Assembly: GCA_009912175.1 (NCBI GenBank)
Contig: WNDQ01000001.1
Coordinates: 1 to 64,000, forward strand
Reading direction: 5' to 3'
DNA: 64,000 bases
From: Paracidovorax wautersii
Lineage (GTDB): Bacteria; Pseudomonadota; Gammaproteobacteria; Burkholderiales; Burkholderiaceae_C
Under the pieces are notes generated by a model, which saw nothing but the letters and a program-made list of their open reading frames with translations, was not told the DNA's origin and made no database searches. Shown piece after piece: positions 8,459-18,667 of this stretch. How positions within the stretch are numbered: the first letter of the stretch is position 1; the number at the start of each line of letters is the position of its first letter. The translations under genes and the position numbers were made by a program.

Positions 8459-9360
8459 CTGCTCTGGGCCATGCGGCCAAAACGTCCCGCGTTGAAGTCC
8501 TGCACGGCCTGCACGATCTCCTCGCGCGAGTTCATCACGAAAGGCCCGTAGCCAAACACCGGCTCGTCGATGGGCTCGGCGCTGAGCACCAGCAGCCGTG
8601 CCTGATCAGGCTGACCGCCATCCTCGGGCGTGCCCCCGGACAGCGCGGTCAGCTCCAGGCTGGCGCCCTCGCGACTGAGCAGCGCCACCTGCGCGTCGCG
8701 CAGGTCGTGCGGCCCGTTGACGCGCACCCGGCCGTGCAGCACCGCCACCATGGCGACGTGGCCTTCGGGCACCGGCAGCGACACCGACGCCTGGTCGGCC
8801 AGCGCCACGTCCCACACGTTGATGGGCGTGAAGGTGCGCGCCGGGCCGCGTGTGCCGTCGAAGTCGCCCGCGATCACACGCAGGCGACCGGCGCCGTCCG
8901 GCAGCTCGACCGCCGGAATGTCGGCGGCCGTGATGCTCTGGTAGCCCGGTGCGGCCGATTTGTCGCGCGCCGGAAGGTTCACCCACAACTGCACGTTCTG
9001 CAGCACGCCGCCCTCGCGCGTGAACGCGGGGCTGTGGAACTCCTCGTGCAGGATGCCGCCAGCGGCCGTCATCCACTGCACGTCACCCGGGCCGATGACG
9101 CCGCCCTGGCCGGTGGAGTCGCGGTGCGCCAGCTCGCCCTGGTAGACGATGGTCACGGTCTCGAACCCGCGGTGCGGGTGCTGGCCCACGCCGCGCGGCT
9201 GCACGGCCGGCTCGAAGGCCGTGGGGCTGACGTAGTCCAGCATCAGGAAGGGGTTGGCGATCTGCCCGAGGTCGTTGTAGCCAAACAGCGTGCGCACGGG
9301 AAAGCCGTCGCCCACCCAGTGTTGCGGGGTCCGTCCGTGCACGCTCACCAGTTTTTTCAT
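8455..9360 (-). CDS. Pirin family protein
   Basis: A 301-residue bicupin. The N-terminal cupin carries the metal-binding set HPHRGFETVT, the following HRD and the later histidine-glutamate of GGILHEE. The C-terminal cupin carries the sequence ending PIDEPVFGYGPFVMN. The start at 9360 (MKKLVSVHG) has AAAGGAG 7 bases upstream and is preferred over an upstream frame extension. Bacterial pirins are iron or other metal proteins with roles ranging from quercetin dioxygenase activity to redox-linked regulation, so no single function can be assigned. It lies between the LysR gene and galM with no obvious operon partner. Confidence 0.9.
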   Translation of the reverse strand: MKKLVSVHGRTPQHWVGDGFPVRTLFGYNDLGQIANPFLMLDYVSPTAFEPAVQPRGVGQHPHRGFETVTIVYQGELAHRDSTGQGGVIGPGDVQWMTAAGGILHEEFHSPAFTREGGVLQNVQLWVNLPARDKSAAPGYQSITAADIPAVELPDGAGRLRVIAGDFDGTRGPARTFTPINVWDVALADQASVSLPVPEGHVAMVAVLHGRVRVNGPHDLRDAQVALLSREGASLELTALSGGTPEDGGQPDQARLLVLSAEPIDEPVFGYGPFVMNSREEIVQAVQDFNAGRFGRMAQSS

Positions 9361-9498
9361 CGCAGGCTCCTTTGAATGGCCGCGTCCGGCGGCCCGTCCC
9401 TCGAAGATAAGGGCAAGCACGCCCCGCACCAGAGGCGGCCGGCACGCCACAGCGTTCCATCCACGCAACGATGGCGCGGCGCCCGCCGGCGCGGCGCG

Positions 9499-10554
9499 TC
9501 AATCCACGCTCAGACGGTAGCAGGTCTGCTGGTGGTAAAGCGTGCCGGGGCGCAGCACCACGGCCTGCGCGAGCGCCGGATCGGGGCTGTTGATCTGGTT
9601 GGGAAAGTCCTGCGCCTCCAGGCACAGGCCGGCGTTCGCACGGTAGGTGCCATGGCTGCCCGCCACGCCGCCGAGGTTGTTGCCGCTGTAGAACTGCAGC
9701 CCGGCCTCGGTGGTCTCGACCGTGAGCGAGCGGCCCGAGGCCGGATCGTGCAGCCAGGCCACTTCGCGCAAAGCACCACGCCCGCCACGCAGCACGTAGC
9801 AGTGGTCGAAACCGCCCGCCAGCGCCAGTTGCGGCTCCAGCCACGACAGGCGCGCGCCAATGGGCGCGGGGTGGCGGAAGTCGAAGGCGCTGCCGGCCAC
9901 GTCCGCCGTGACGGTCGGGATGAGGCGCTCGTCGATGTGCAGCACCTGCTCGGCGTCGATGCGCAGCAGGTGGTCGCCAATGTCGCGGCCATCGCCGCCC
10001 AGGTTGAAGTAGGGGTGCGAGGTCAGGTTGATCGGCGTGGCCGCGTCGCTGCGCGCCTGGTAGTCGATGGCCAGGCGGCCGTCGTCGTCCAGCCGGTAGC
10101 GCACCTCGACCTCGACCGTGCCCGGAAAGCCGCCCTCGCCTTCGGGCGACGTCAACGCCAGCACCAGCGTGTCGCCGTCGATGCGCGCATCCCACACCCG
10201 CTGGTGAAAGCCGTCGTCGCCGCCGTGCAGCAGGTTGCTGCCCTCGTTGCGGTCGACCCGGAACACCGCGCCGTCGAGCTCGAAACGCCCCTCGGCAATG
10301 CGGTTGGCCCAGCGCCCGACCAGCGCGCCGAAGTAGTGCGGATTGCCGCCGTGCCACGTCGCGCGCTGCGCGTGGCCGAGCAGCACGTCGGCGATGCGGC
10401 CATAACGGTCCGGCGCCAGCCACGCGCGCAGCGTGCCGCCCAGCGGGCTGACCAGCACCGTCATTTCACGCGCATTGCGCAGCGCAAAGAGCGGCTCGCC
10501 GTCGGTGTTGGTGCAGGCCTGAACGCGCTGCAGGGAATCGGAGGTTCCAGTCAT
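9499..10554 (-). CDS. galM: Aldose 1-epimerase (mutarotase)
   Basis: A 351-residue beta-sandwich mutarotase that interconverts alpha and beta anomers of aldoses in the cytoplasm. The catalytic histidine is in NLTSHPYFNLGG and the catalytic glutamate in GLCLEAQDFPNQIN. Its stop and start are close to xylR: the two genes overlap by 4 bases (10551-10554) on the same strand. They are therefore co-transcribed, which makes D-xylose the likely sugar. Mutarotases commonly accompany xylA because the isomerase uses the alpha anomer. Confidence 0.9.
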   Translation of the reverse strand: MTGTSDSLQRVQACTNTDGEPLFALRNAREMTVLVSPLGGTLRAWLAPDRYGRIADVLLGHAQRATWHGGNPHYFGALVGRWANRIAEGRFELDGAVFRVDRNEGSNLLHGGDDGFHQRVWDARIDGDTLVLALTSPEGEGGFPGTVEVEVRYRLDDDGRLAIDYQARSDAATPINLTSHPYFNLGGDGRDIGDHLLRIDAEQVLHIDERLIPTVTADVAGSAFDFRHPAPIGARLSWLEPQLALAGGFDHCYVLRGGRGALREVAWLHDPASGRSLTVETTEAGLQFYSGNNLGGVAGSHGTYRANAGLCLEAQDFPNQINSPDPALAQAVVLRPGTLYHQQTCYRLSVD

Positions 10555-11765
10555 CGGGTCTGTGGCTGCACCGGTCCGGCGCAGCGTTCCTGGTAGTCAC
10601 GGGGCGTGCAGTCCAGCTCGCGCCGGAAGACGGCGTGCATGTACTGCAAGGATGAAAAGCCGCAGCGCCGCGCGATCTCGGTCACGCTTTCCGTGCCCTC
10701 GCGCAGCAGCGCGCAGGCCGCCTCGATGCGGTGGCGCAGGATCTCGTCGTGCACGCTGCGCTGGCGCTCGCGCCGGAAATGGCTCTCCAGCGTCGAGCGC
10801 GAAACGCCCACGTAGTCGGCCACCTGCTCGGTGCGGATGCCCTGGCAGGCGTACTGGCGAATGAACAGCAGCGCCCGCATGACACGCGGGTGCCCCAGCG
10901 TGGCGGGCTGGCTGGAGGCCAGCACATGGATGCCGGCCGGCGGCACCACCACACGCAGCGCGCCCAGGCGCACGCCGCTGAGCATCTGGTGCAGCAGGTG
11001 GGCGGCGGTGCGGCCCATTTCGGCCGTGCCCTGCATCACCGAGCTCAAGGGAATGCGGGCCAGCGTGCGTGTGAGCGGGTCGTTGTCGATGCCGATCAGC
11101 GCGACCTCCTCGGGCACGGCAATGCCGGCCGCCGCGCACGCCTGCAGCAACTGGCGCGCACGGGCGTCGGTCACCGCGATGATGCCGACCGGCTTGGGCA
11201 GCGCGCGCAGCCACGCGACCAGGCCGGCCACGGCCTCGCTCCAGTCGGTGGCGCGTGTGGCCAGGCCGCGGTAGACGGCCGGCTCGATGCCGTCGGCACG
11301 GGCCACGTCCAGACAGGCTTCCTCACGTTCGCGCGCCCAGCGCCGGCCCGGGTCGGGCGGCAGGCCGTAGAAGGCCAGGTGGCGCAGGCCGGCCTCGATC
11401 AGGTGGTCGTAGGCCAGCCGCACGAGCTTGCGGTTGTCGGTGGCCACGTAGGGCACGCCCGGCGGGTATTCGCGCTCGTCGGCATAAGAGCCGCCCACGG
11501 CCACCACTGGCAGCGGGCTGCCCGCCAGCGCGCGGGCGACCTCGGGGTCGTCGAAGTCGGCAATGATGCCGTCGCCTTGCCAGTCGGCGATGCCGTTGAG
11601 GCGGTACACGAAGTCTTCCTCCAGGAACAGGTCCCACGCCGCGCGGGTGCCGTTGAGGTAGTCGGCAATGCCCGCGATGATCTCGCGGTCATAGACCTTG
11701 CTGGCATTGAACAGCAGCGCCACCCGGTGCACGGGCGGCTCGGCGGCCGGTTGGGTAGGGCTCAT
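10551..11765 (-). CDS. xylR: Xylose operon regulator XylR (AraC-type activator with periplasmic-binding-like domain)
   Basis: A 404-residue regulator with a LacI/ribose-binding-type ligand domain (about residues 14-285, beginning [17 protein letters not shown]) and a C-terminal AraC/XylS helix-turn-helix pair (about 295-395, with [16 protein letters not shown] and [19 protein letters not shown]). This combination is that of Escherichia coli XylR, which binds D-xylose and activates xylAB and xylFGH. It is divergent from xylA across a 246-base gap and shares a transcript with galM. Confidence in the xylose role is high because of the neighbours. Confidence 0.93.
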   Translation of the reverse strand: MSPTQPAAEPPVHRVALLFNASKVYDREIIAGIADYLNGTRAAWDLFLEEDFVYRLNGIADWQGDGIIADFDDPEVARALAGSPLPVVAVGGSYADEREYPPGVPYVATDNRKLVRLAYDHLIEAGLRHLAFYGLPPDPGRRWAREREEACLDVARADGIEPAVYRGLATRATDWSEAVAGLVAWLRALPKPVGIIAVTDARARQLLQACAAAGIAVPEEVALIGIDNDPLTRTLARIPLSSVMQGTAEMGRTAAHLLHQMLSGVRLGALRVVVPPAGIHVLASSQPATLGHPRVMRALLFIRQYACQGIRTEQVADYVGVSRSTLESHFRRERQRSVHDEILRHRIEAACALLREGTESVTEIARRCGFSSLQYMHAVFRRELDCTPRDYQERCAGPVQPQTR

Positions 11766-12011
11766 GGCGGTCGCCCCGGGTGGGGCGTTGTCTCCTGGAC
11801 GGCCAGTTTAGGGGAAGGACGATGCGCCTGTCCCGGCGGTTTGCGCCGGTGTGCAGTGCAGCAAACAAAATTGCCGCGAGGGCTGGTGATTTTCGCAATC
11901 CGGCGCGCGCGTGCCCTCGCTAGCATGAGTCGCCATGAGCTCGCCCTTGCGGCGGCTGCCCTTTCGCAACCGGCGTGGATTGACCTTCGCGCCTTCACCT
12001 GGTTCATCGAC
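11766..12011. promoter_or_regulatory. Divergent xylR/xylA control region
   Basis: The 246-base gap contains an AT-richer patch around 11860-11900. Two imperfect symmetric signals stand out: ATTGC (11870-11874) facing GCAAT (11895-11899), and a perfect 8-base inverted pair GCGAGGGC (11876-11883) and GCCCTCGC (11913-11920). One of these may be the XylR operator; AraC-type sites are often direct repeats and were not resolved. An in-frame ATG at 11925 would extend xylA by 29 residues, but family length argues against it. Confidence 0.45.
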
Positions 12012-13364
12012 ATGTCTGGCGCTTCTTCTTCCCCCCGCGAGTTTTTCCCCGGCGTTGCCCCGCTGCGTTACGAGGGCCCGCAGTCCAGCACCGAGCTGGC
12101 CTACCGCCACTACGACCCGGACCGCGTGGTGCTGGGCAAGCCCATGCGCGAGCACCTGCGGCTGGCCGCGTGCTACTGGCACACCTTCGTCTGGCCGGGC
12201 AGAGACGTGTTCGGCAGCGGCACCTTCAACCGCCCCTGGCACGCCGGCGCCAACCCGGCCGCCACGCCCCTCGAGCTGGCCCGCCTGAAGGCCGACGCGG
12301 CCTTCGAGTTCTTCACCAAACTCGGCGTGGACTACTACACCTTCCACGACGTGGACGTCGCCCCCGAAGGCGCCAACCTGGCCGAATACCGGCGCAACCT
12401 GGCCGAGCTGGTCGACGTGCTCGAACGCAAGCAGGCCGAGACCGGCGTGAAGCTGCTGTGGGGCACGGCCAACTGCTTCTCGCACCCGCGCTACGCCGCA
12501 GGCGCGGCGACCAACCCGAACCCGGAGGTCTTTGCCTACGCGGCCACGCAGGTGTTCTCGGCGCTCAACGCCACGCACCGCCTGGGCGGCGCCAACTACG
12601 TGCTGTGGGGCGGGCGCGAGGGCTACGAGACGCTGCTCAACACCGATCTGAAGCGCGAGCGCGAGCAGCTCGGCCGCTCCCTGAACCTGGTGGCCGAGCA
12701 CAAGCACAAGATCGGTTTTGCCGGCCCGCTGCTGATCGAGCCCAAGCCGCAAGAACCCACCAAACACCAGTACGACTACGACACCGCCACCGTCTTCGGT
12801 TTCCTGCAGCAGTACGGGCTGGAAAAGGAAGTGAAGGTCAACATCGAGACCAACCACGCCACGCTGGCCGGCCACAGCCTGCAGCACGAGATCGCCACCG
12901 CCGTCTCGCTGGGCGTGTTCGGCAGCATCGACGCCAACCGGGGCGATCCGCAGAACGGCTGGGACACCGACCAATTCCCCAACAGCGTCGAGGAAATGAC
13001 GCTGGCGATCTACGAGATCCTCAAGGGCGGCGGCTTCACCACTGGCGGCTTCAACTTCGACACCAAGGTGCGCCGCCAGAGCCTGGACGAGGTCGACCTG
13101 TTCCACGGCCACGCGGGCGCCATCGATGTGCTGGCGCTGGCGCTCGAACGCGCCGCGCGCCTGATCGAACACGACGTGCTCGGCGACTTCAAACGCCAGC
13201 GCTACGCCGGCTGGGACGCGCCCTTCGGCCAGGCCCTGCTGTCCGGCCAGCGCAGCCTGGAGGCCATCGCGCAACACGCCTTCGACGCCAAGCTCGACCC
13301 GCAACCCGTCAGTGGCCGGCAAGAGCACCTCGAAAACCTCGTCAACCGCGCCATCTTCGGCTGA
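12012..13364 (+). CDS. xylA: Xylose isomerase
   Basis: A 450-residue TIM-barrel isomerase converting D-xylose to D-xylulose with two divalent metals. Family signatures are visible: [12 protein letters not shown] with the catalytic histidine-aspartate pair (around residue 115), [27 protein letters not shown] with metal ligands, [12 protein letters not shown] and [18 protein letters not shown]. Length matches the proteobacterial class II enzyme (about 440). The start at 12012 ([15 protein letters not shown]) was chosen for alignment with the FFPGV start region; no strong ribosome binding site is seen. It is followed 11 bases later by xylB. Confidence 0.95.
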   Translation: MSGASSSPREFFPGVAPLRYEGPQSSTELAYRHYDPDRVVLGKPMREHLRLAACYWHTFVWPGRDVFGSGTFNRPWHAGANPAATPLELARLKADAAFEFFTKLGVDYYTFHDVDVAPEGANLAEYRRNLAELVDVLERKQAETGVKLLWGTANCFSHPRYAAGAATNPNPEVFAYAATQVFSALNATHRLGGANYVLWGGREGYETLLNTDLKREREQLGRSLNLVAEHKHKIGFAGPLLIEPKPQEPTKHQYDYDTATVFGFLQQYGLEKEVKVNIETNHATLAGHSLQHEIATAVSLGVFGSIDANRGDPQNGWDTDQFPNSVEEMTLAIYEILKGGGFTTGGFNFDTKVRRQSLDEVDLFHGHAGAIDVLALALERAARLIEHDVLGDFKRQRYAGWDAPFGQALLSGQRSLEAIAQHAFDAKLDPQPVSGRQEHLENLVNRAIFG

Positions 13365-13375
13365 GGCTTTGCCCC

Positions 13376-14860
13376 ATGTTCATCGGCATCGACCTGGGAA
13401 CCTCGGGTGTCAAGGCCATCGTGCTCGACCGCCAGGGCGTGGTGCGTGCGACCGGCACCGCCCCGCTGACTGTCGCGCAACCCCAGCCGCTGTGGCGCGA
13501 ACAGGACCCCGCCGACTGGTGGCGCGCGACCGAGCGGGCCCTGGCGGCGCTGCTGGACGAGGCCCGGCAGGCCGGCATCAAGCCCGCTGCCATCGAGGCC
13601 CTGGGCCTGACCGGCCAGATGCACGGCGCCACCGTGCTGGACGCGCAGGGCCAGGTGCTGCGCCCGGCCATCCTGTGGAACGACGGCCGCGCCAGCGTCG
13701 AATGCGCCGAGCTTGAAGCGCGTGTGCCCGCCGCGCGCGCCATCACCGGCAACCTCGTCATGCCCGGCTTTACCGCGCCCAAGCTGCTGTGGCTGGCGCG
13801 GCACGAGCCCGCGCTGTTCGACCGTATCGACAAGGTGCTGCTGCCCAAGGACTGGCTGCGCCGGCAGTTGTGCGGTGTGCTGGCCAGCGACCTGTCGGAC
13901 GCGGCCGGCACCGCCTGGCTGGACGTGGCCCGGCGCGACTGGAGTGACGAATTGCTCGCGGCCTGCGGCTTGAGCCGCCACCACATGCCCACGCTGCACG
14001 AGGGCCCGGCCATCACCGGCCGCCTGCTGCCCGCACTGGCGCGCCGCTGGGGCCTGGGCGAGATTCCCGTGGTTGCGGGCGGCGGCGACAACGCGGCCGG
14101 CGCCGTCGGCGTCGGCGTCGTGCGCCCCGGCCAGGCCATGCTGTCGCTGGGCACGTCGGGCGTGTGTTTTGCCGTGACCGACGGCTTTCTCAGCGCACCC
14201 GAACACGCCGTGCACAGCTTCTGCCACGCCCTGCCCGGCACCTGGCACACCATGTCGGTGATGCTGTCGGCCGCGAGCTGCCTGGACTTCGCGGCCACGC
14301 TCACCGGGCTGGGCTCGGTGGCCGAGCTGGTGGCGCAGGCCGAGTCGCTGGACCCGGCCCGGCATGACGGCGCACCGCTGTTCCTGCCCTACCTCAACGG
14401 CGAACGCACGCCGCACAACAACCCGCACGCGCAGGCGGCCTTCTTCGGCATGACGGCGGCCACCACGCGCGCCGACCTCGCCTACGCGGTGCTCGAAGGC
14501 GTGGGCCTGGGCTTGGCCGACGGCCTGCAGGCGCTGGCCGCCAGCGGCAGCCGGCTCGACGAGATCACGCTCATCGGCGGCGGCTCGCGCAGCGCCTGGT
14601 GGTCGCAACTGCTGGCCGACATCAGCGGCCACACGCTGGTGCGGCGCGACGGCGGCGAAGTCGGTCCGGCCCTGGGCGCGGCACGCCTGGCCTGGCTGGG
14701 CACCGACGGCGCGCAGGCCGACATGGCCACCGTCTGCGCCCAGCCGCCCGAGCGCGCGCGCCACCGGCCCGACTCGGCCCGGCACGCGGCGCTGCAAGCG
14801 CGCCACCAGCGCTTTCAGGCGCTGTACCAGCACGTCGCCCCGCTTTTCATGCCAAGATAG
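13376..14860 (+). CDS. xylB: Xylulokinase
   Basis: A 494-residue FGGY-family sugar kinase that phosphorylates D-xylulose with ATP. The N-terminal phosphate loop is MFIGIDLGTSGVKAIVLD, the substrate region is LTGQMHGATVLD followed by ILWNDGRA, and the second domain has LSLGTSGV and IGGGSRSAWWSQLLAD. It lies between xylA and the xylF copies on the same strand, so uptake, isomerisation and phosphorylation form one module feeding the pentose phosphate pathway. Confidence 0.95.
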   Translation: MFIGIDLGTSGVKAIVLDRQGVVRATGTAPLTVAQPQPLWREQDPADWWRATERALAALLDEARQAGIKPAAIEALGLTGQMHGATVLDAQGQVLRPAILWNDGRASVECAELEARVPAARAITGNLVMPGFTAPKLLWLARHEPALFDRIDKVLLPKDWLRRQLCGVLASDLSDAAGTAWLDVARRDWSDELLAACGLSRHHMPTLHEGPAITGRLLPALARRWGLGEIPVVAGGGDNAAGAVGVGVVRPGQAMLSLGTSGVCFAVTDGFLSAPEHAVHSFCHALPGTWHTMSVMLSAASCLDFAATLTGLGSVAELVAQAESLDPARHDGAPLFLPYLNGERTPHNNPHAQAAFFGMTAATTRADLAYAVLEGVGLGLADGLQALAASGSRLDEITLIGGGSRSAWWSQLLADISGHTLVRRDGGEVGPALGAARLAWLGTDGAQADMATVCAQPPERARHRPDSARHAALQARHQRFQALYQHVAPLFMPR

Positions 14861-14910
14861 CGCGGCGTGGCGATCCAAACGATTTTCCAACACCCCAAGG
14901 AGACAACGTG

Positions 14911-15924
14911 ATGACCCCAACGCTCAAGCCCCTGCTGCTGGCCCTCGGCGCAGCCCTGACCCTCGGCCTGGCCGGCCCCGCGCAGGCCGATGCCAAGAAC
15001 CCCAAGATCGGCTTTTCGATCGACGACCTGCGGGTCGAACGCTGGGCGCGCGACCGCGACTACTTCACGGCCGCGGCCAAGGAGCTGGGCGCCACGGTCT
15101 ACGTGCAGTCGGCCGACGCCAGCGAGCAGCGCCAGATCGCCCAGATCGAGAACCTGATCTCGCGCGGCGTGGACGTCATCGCCATCGTGCCCTTCAACGC
15201 CACCGTACTCACCAACGCCGTGCGCGAAGCCAAGAAGGCCGGCATCAAGATCGTCTCGTACGACCGGCTCATCCTCAACGCCGACGTCGACGCCTACATC
15301 TCCTTCGACAACGAGAAGGTCGGCGAACTGCAGGCGGGCGAGGTCGTCAAGCGCCAGCCCAAGGGCAACTACTTCCTGCTCGGCGGCGCGCCCACCGACA
15401 ACAACGCCAAGCTGCTGCGCGCCGGCCAGCTCAAGGTGCTGCAGCCGCTCATCGACAAGGGCGACATCAAGGTCGTCGGCCAGCAGTGGGTCAAGGAATG
15501 GAACCCGTCGGAGGCGCTGTCCATCGTCGAGAACGCGCTCACGGCCAATGCCAACAAGATCGACGCCATCGTCGCCTCCAACGACGGCACGGCCGGCGGC
15601 GCCGTGCAGGCACTGGCCGCGCAGAAGCTCGCCGGCAAGGTGCCGGTCTCGGGCCAGGATGCCGACCTGGCCGCCGTGCGCCGCGTGGTCGCCGGCACCC
15701 AGACGCTGACGGTCTACAAACCCATCAAAGTCATCGCCAGCGAAGCCGTCAAGCTCTCCGTGGGCCTGGTGCGCGGCACCCCGCCGACGGCCAACACGCA
15801 GTACGACAACGGCTTCAAGAAGGTCGACACCATCCTGCTCAACCCCATCGTGGTGACCAAGGACAACGTCGACATCCTGGTCAAGGACGGCTTCTACACC
15901 CAGGCCCAGATCGACGGCAAGTAA
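14911..15924 (+). CDS. xylF: D-xylose ABC transporter substrate-binding protein (copy 1)
   Basis: A 337-residue periplasmic binding protein with a signal peptide of about 27 residues (basic start, Leu/Ala-rich core, cleavage after AQA-D). The mature part begins [17 protein letters not shown] and has the ribose/xylose-binding fold, with [16 protein letters not shown] and [19 protein letters not shown] lining the sugar site. AAGGAG precedes the ATG by 7 bases; the GTG just upstream is not needed. A second, highly similar copy follows after 79 bases. Confidence 0.93.
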   Translation: MTPTLKPLLLALGAALTLGLAGPAQADAKNPKIGFSIDDLRVERWARDRDYFTAAAKELGATVYVQSADASEQRQIAQIENLISRGVDVIAIVPFNATVLTNAVREAKKAGIKIVSYDRLILNADVDAYISFDNEKVGELQAGEVVKRQPKGNYFLLGGAPTDNNAKLLRAGQLKVLQPLIDKGDIKVVGQQWVKEWNPSEALSIVENALTANANKIDAIVASNDGTAGGAVQALAAQKLAGKVPVSGQDADLAAVRRVVAGTQTLTVYKPIKVIASEAVKLSVGLVRGTPPTANTQYDNGFKKVDTILLNPIVVTKDNVDILVKDGFYTQAQIDGK

Positions 15925-16003
15925 GCCGCCTGGCAGCGACTCGGCGCGCCGCCCGGGTCGCGCACGCTGCGACCGCACACCCGGGCCCCAGGAGACACAA
16001 GCC

Positions 16004-17020
16004 ATGACATCGATCACACGCCGGCCGGTCGTGACAGCGCTAGCCACAGGCCTGGCGCTCGGCCTGCTCGGCCAGGCCCGGGCCGACGCCAGGAATCCCA
16101 AGATCGGCTTTTCGATCGACGACCTGCGGGTCGAGCGCTGGACACGTGACCGCGACTACTTCACGGCCGCGGCCAAGGCATTGGGCGCCACGGTCTACGT
16201 GCAGTCGGCCGACGCCAGCGAGCAGCGCCAGATCGCGCAGATCGAGAGCCTGATCTCGCGCGGCGTGGACGCGCTCGTGATCGTGCCCTACAACGCCACC
16301 GTGCTCACCAACGCCGTGCGCGAGGCCAAGAAGGCCGGCATCAAGGTGCTGTGCTACGACCGGCTCATCCTCAACGCCGACGTCGATGCCTTCATCTCCT
16401 TCGACAACGAAAAAGTGGGCGAGCTGCAGGCGCAGAGCCTGCTGGCCCTGCGCCCCAAGGGCAACTACTACCTGCTCGGCGGCGCGGCCACCACACACAA
16501 CGCCAAGCTGCTGCGCAACGGCCAACTGCGCGCGCTGCAGCCGGCCATCGACCGGGGCGACATCAAGATCGTGGGCCAGCAATGGATCGCCGACTGGAGC
16601 CCGGCGCTGGTGATGTCGGCCATCGAAAACGCCCTGACGGCCAATGCCAACAAGCTCGACGCCGTCGTCGCCTCCAACGACGGCATGGCCGGCGGCGCCG
16701 TGCAGGCGCTGGCCGCGCAAAAGCTCGCGGGCCAGGTTGTCGTCTCGGGCCAGGACGCCGATCTCGCCGCGGTGCGCCGCGTGCTGGCGGGCACCCAGAC
16801 CATGACGGTCTACAAGCCGCTCAAGCGGCTGGCCGACGCGGCCGCGCAACTGGCCATCGACCTGGTGCGCGGCCAGCGGCCCACCTTCAACAGCCAGTAC
16901 GACAACGGCTACAAGAAGGTCGACGCCGTCCTGCTCGACTCGGTGGTCATCACCCGTGGCAACGTGGACGTGCTGATCAAGGACGGCTTCTATACGCAAG
17001 CGCAGATCGACGGCAAGTGA
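16004..17020 (+). CDS. xylF: D-xylose ABC transporter substrate-binding protein (copy 2, tandem duplicate)
   Basis: A 338-residue paralogue of the preceding gene, similar along the whole mature part, including [29 protein letters not shown] and the C-terminal [12 protein letters not shown]. The signal peptide is different ([20 protein letters not shown]) and carries more basic residues. Visible substitutions near the sugar-facing loops include [17 protein letters not shown] for [17 protein letters not shown] and TTHN for TDNN. Both copies read as intact, so they may bind different pentoses or have different affinities. It is followed after 44 bases by xylG. Confidence 0.9.
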   Translation: MTSITRRPVVTALATGLALGLLGQARADARNPKIGFSIDDLRVERWTRDRDYFTAAAKALGATVYVQSADASEQRQIAQIESLISRGVDALVIVPYNATVLTNAVREAKKAGIKVLCYDRLILNADVDAFISFDNEKVGELQAQSLLALRPKGNYYLLGGAATTHNAKLLRNGQLRALQPAIDRGDIKIVGQQWIADWSPALVMSAIENALTANANKLDAVVASNDGMAGGAVQALAAQKLAGQVVVSGQDADLAAVRRVLAGTQTMTVYKPLKRLADAAAQLAIDLVRGQRPTFNSQYDNGYKKVDAVLLDSVVITRGNVDVLIKDGFYTQAQIDGK

Positions 17021-17064
17021 ACGCCTTGGACGACAGCGCATCCGCATCACGCGCAGGGAGCACG

Positions 17065-18624
17065 ATGACAGAACTTCTCCTTGAAATGAAAGGCATCGCC
17101 AAAGCCTTTGGCGGCGTCCAGGCCCTCTCGGGCATCGACCTGCAGGTCCACGCCGGCGAATGCGTGGGGCTGTGCGGCGAGAACGGCGCCGGCAAGTCCA
17201 CGCTGATGAAGGTGCTCTCGGCGGTCTACCCGCACGGCACCTGGGACGGCGAGATCGCGTGGCGCGGCCAGCCGCTGCGGGCCCATTCGGTGCGCGAGAC
17301 CGAGGCCGCGGGCATCGTCATCATCCACCAGGAGCTGATGCTGGTGCCCGAGCTGTCGGTCACCGAGAACATCTTCCTGGGCCACGAGATCACCCGCCCG
17401 GGCGGGCGCATGGACTACGACGCCATGCACCGCCGTGCCGACGAACTGGTGCGCCGCCTGCGCATTCCGGGCGTCAACGTGGCGCAGCCGGTGTCGGCCT
17501 ATGGCGGCGGCCACCAGCAGCTCATCGAGATCGCCAAGGCGCTCAACAAGAACGCGCGCCTGCTCATCCTTGACGAGCCCTCGTCCTCGCTCACGGCCGC
17601 CGAAACGCAGGTGCTGCTGGGCATCGTGCGCGACCTCAAGGCGCAAGGCGTGGGCTGCGTCTACATCTCGCACAAGCTCGACGAAGTCGCGGCCGTGTGC
17701 GACACCATCACCGTCATCCGCGATGGCCGCCATGTGGCGACCACGCCCATGTCCGAGCTCGACACGCCGCGCATCATCGCGCAGATGGTCGGGCGCGAAA
17801 TCACCCAGCTCTACCCGCGCGAGCCGCACGCCATCGGCGAGGTGGTGTTCGAAGCGCGGCACATCACCTGCTACGACCCCGAGAACCCGCGCCGCAAACG
17901 CGTCGACGACGTGTCGTTTGCCGTGCGCCGCGGCGAGATCGTGGGCGTGGCCGGGCTGGTCGGCGCCGGCCGCACCGAGCTCATGCAGGCCATCTTCGGC
18001 GCCTACCCGGGCCGCTTCGAGGGCGAGGTGCTGATCGACGGCCAGCCGCTCGTGCGCCGCACACCGCGCCGCGCGATCCGCGCCGGCCTGTGCATGGTGC
18101 CCGAGGACCGCAAGCACCATGGCATCGTCCCGGACTTCGGCGTCGGCCACAACATGACGCTGACCGTGCTCGACCGCTACGCCCAGGCCGGCCACGTCGA
18201 CGGCGGCCGCGAACTGCAGGCCATCACCCAGCAGATCGGCCGGCTGCGCCTGAAGACGGCCAGCCCGTTTCTGCCGATCACCGGCCTGTCGGGCGGCAAC
18301 CAGCAAAAGGCGGTGCTGGCCAAGATGCTGCTGGCCGAACCGCGCGTGCTCATCCTCGACGAGCCCACGCGCGGTGTGGACGTGGGCGCCAAGTACGAGA
18401 TCTACAAACTCATGTTCGAGCTGGCGCACCGCGGCGTGGCCATCGTCATGGTCTCGTCGGAGCTGCCCGAGGTGCTGGGCGTTTCCGACCGCGTGCTGGT
18501 CATCGGCGAAGGCCGCCTGCGCGGCGACTTCCCCTGCGAGAACCTGACGCAGGAGCAGGTGCTGGCCGCCGCCATCGGCAGCCCCGGCACGGCCGTGCAG
18601 GCTGTCGAAGACGCCCTGGCCTGA
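17065..18624 (+). CDS. xylG: D-xylose ABC transporter ATP-binding protein
   Basis: A 519-residue sugar-type ATPase with two ABC cassettes. The first has Walker [10 protein letters not shown], a diverged signature [15 protein letters not shown] and Walker [13 protein letters not shown]. The second has the usual degenerate Walker [11 protein letters not shown], an intact signature [15 protein letters not shown] and [12 protein letters not shown]. This double layout is that of XylG/RbsA. The start at 17065 ([17 protein letters not shown]) follows GGGAG by 6 bases. It couples ATP hydrolysis to import by XylF and XylH. Confidence 0.94.
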   Translation: MTELLLEMKGIAKAFGGVQALSGIDLQVHAGECVGLCGENGAGKSTLMKVLSAVYPHGTWDGEIAWRGQPLRAHSVRETEAAGIVIIHQELMLVPELSVTENIFLGHEITRPGGRMDYDAMHRRADELVRRLRIPGVNVAQPVSAYGGGHQQLIEIAKALNKNARLLILDEPSSSLTAAETQVLLGIVRDLKAQGVGCVYISHKLDEVAAVCDTITVIRDGRHVATTPMSELDTPRIIAQMVGREITQLYPREPHAIGEVVFEARHITCYDPENPRRKRVDDVSFAVRRGEIVGVAGLVGAGRTELMQAIFGAYPGRFEGEVLIDGQPLVRRTPRRAIRAGLCMVPEDRKHHGIVPDFGVGHNMTLTVLDRYAQAGHVDGGRELQAITQQIGRLRLKTASPFLPITGLSGGNQQKAVLAKMLLAEPRVLILDEPTRGVDVGAKYEIYKLMFELAHRGVAIVMVSSELPEVLGVSDRVLVIGEGRLRGDFPCENLTQEQVLAAAIGSPGTAVQAVEDALA

Positions 18625-18667
18625 CCGGGCCCCTGTCCTTTTTCCTGTTTTGCCGGATTTGCGTTCC

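Noticed and set aside
18650-18667. TTG at 18650 as the xylH start
   Set aside because: The ATG at 18668 gives the family-typical N terminus; the extra six residues have no support.
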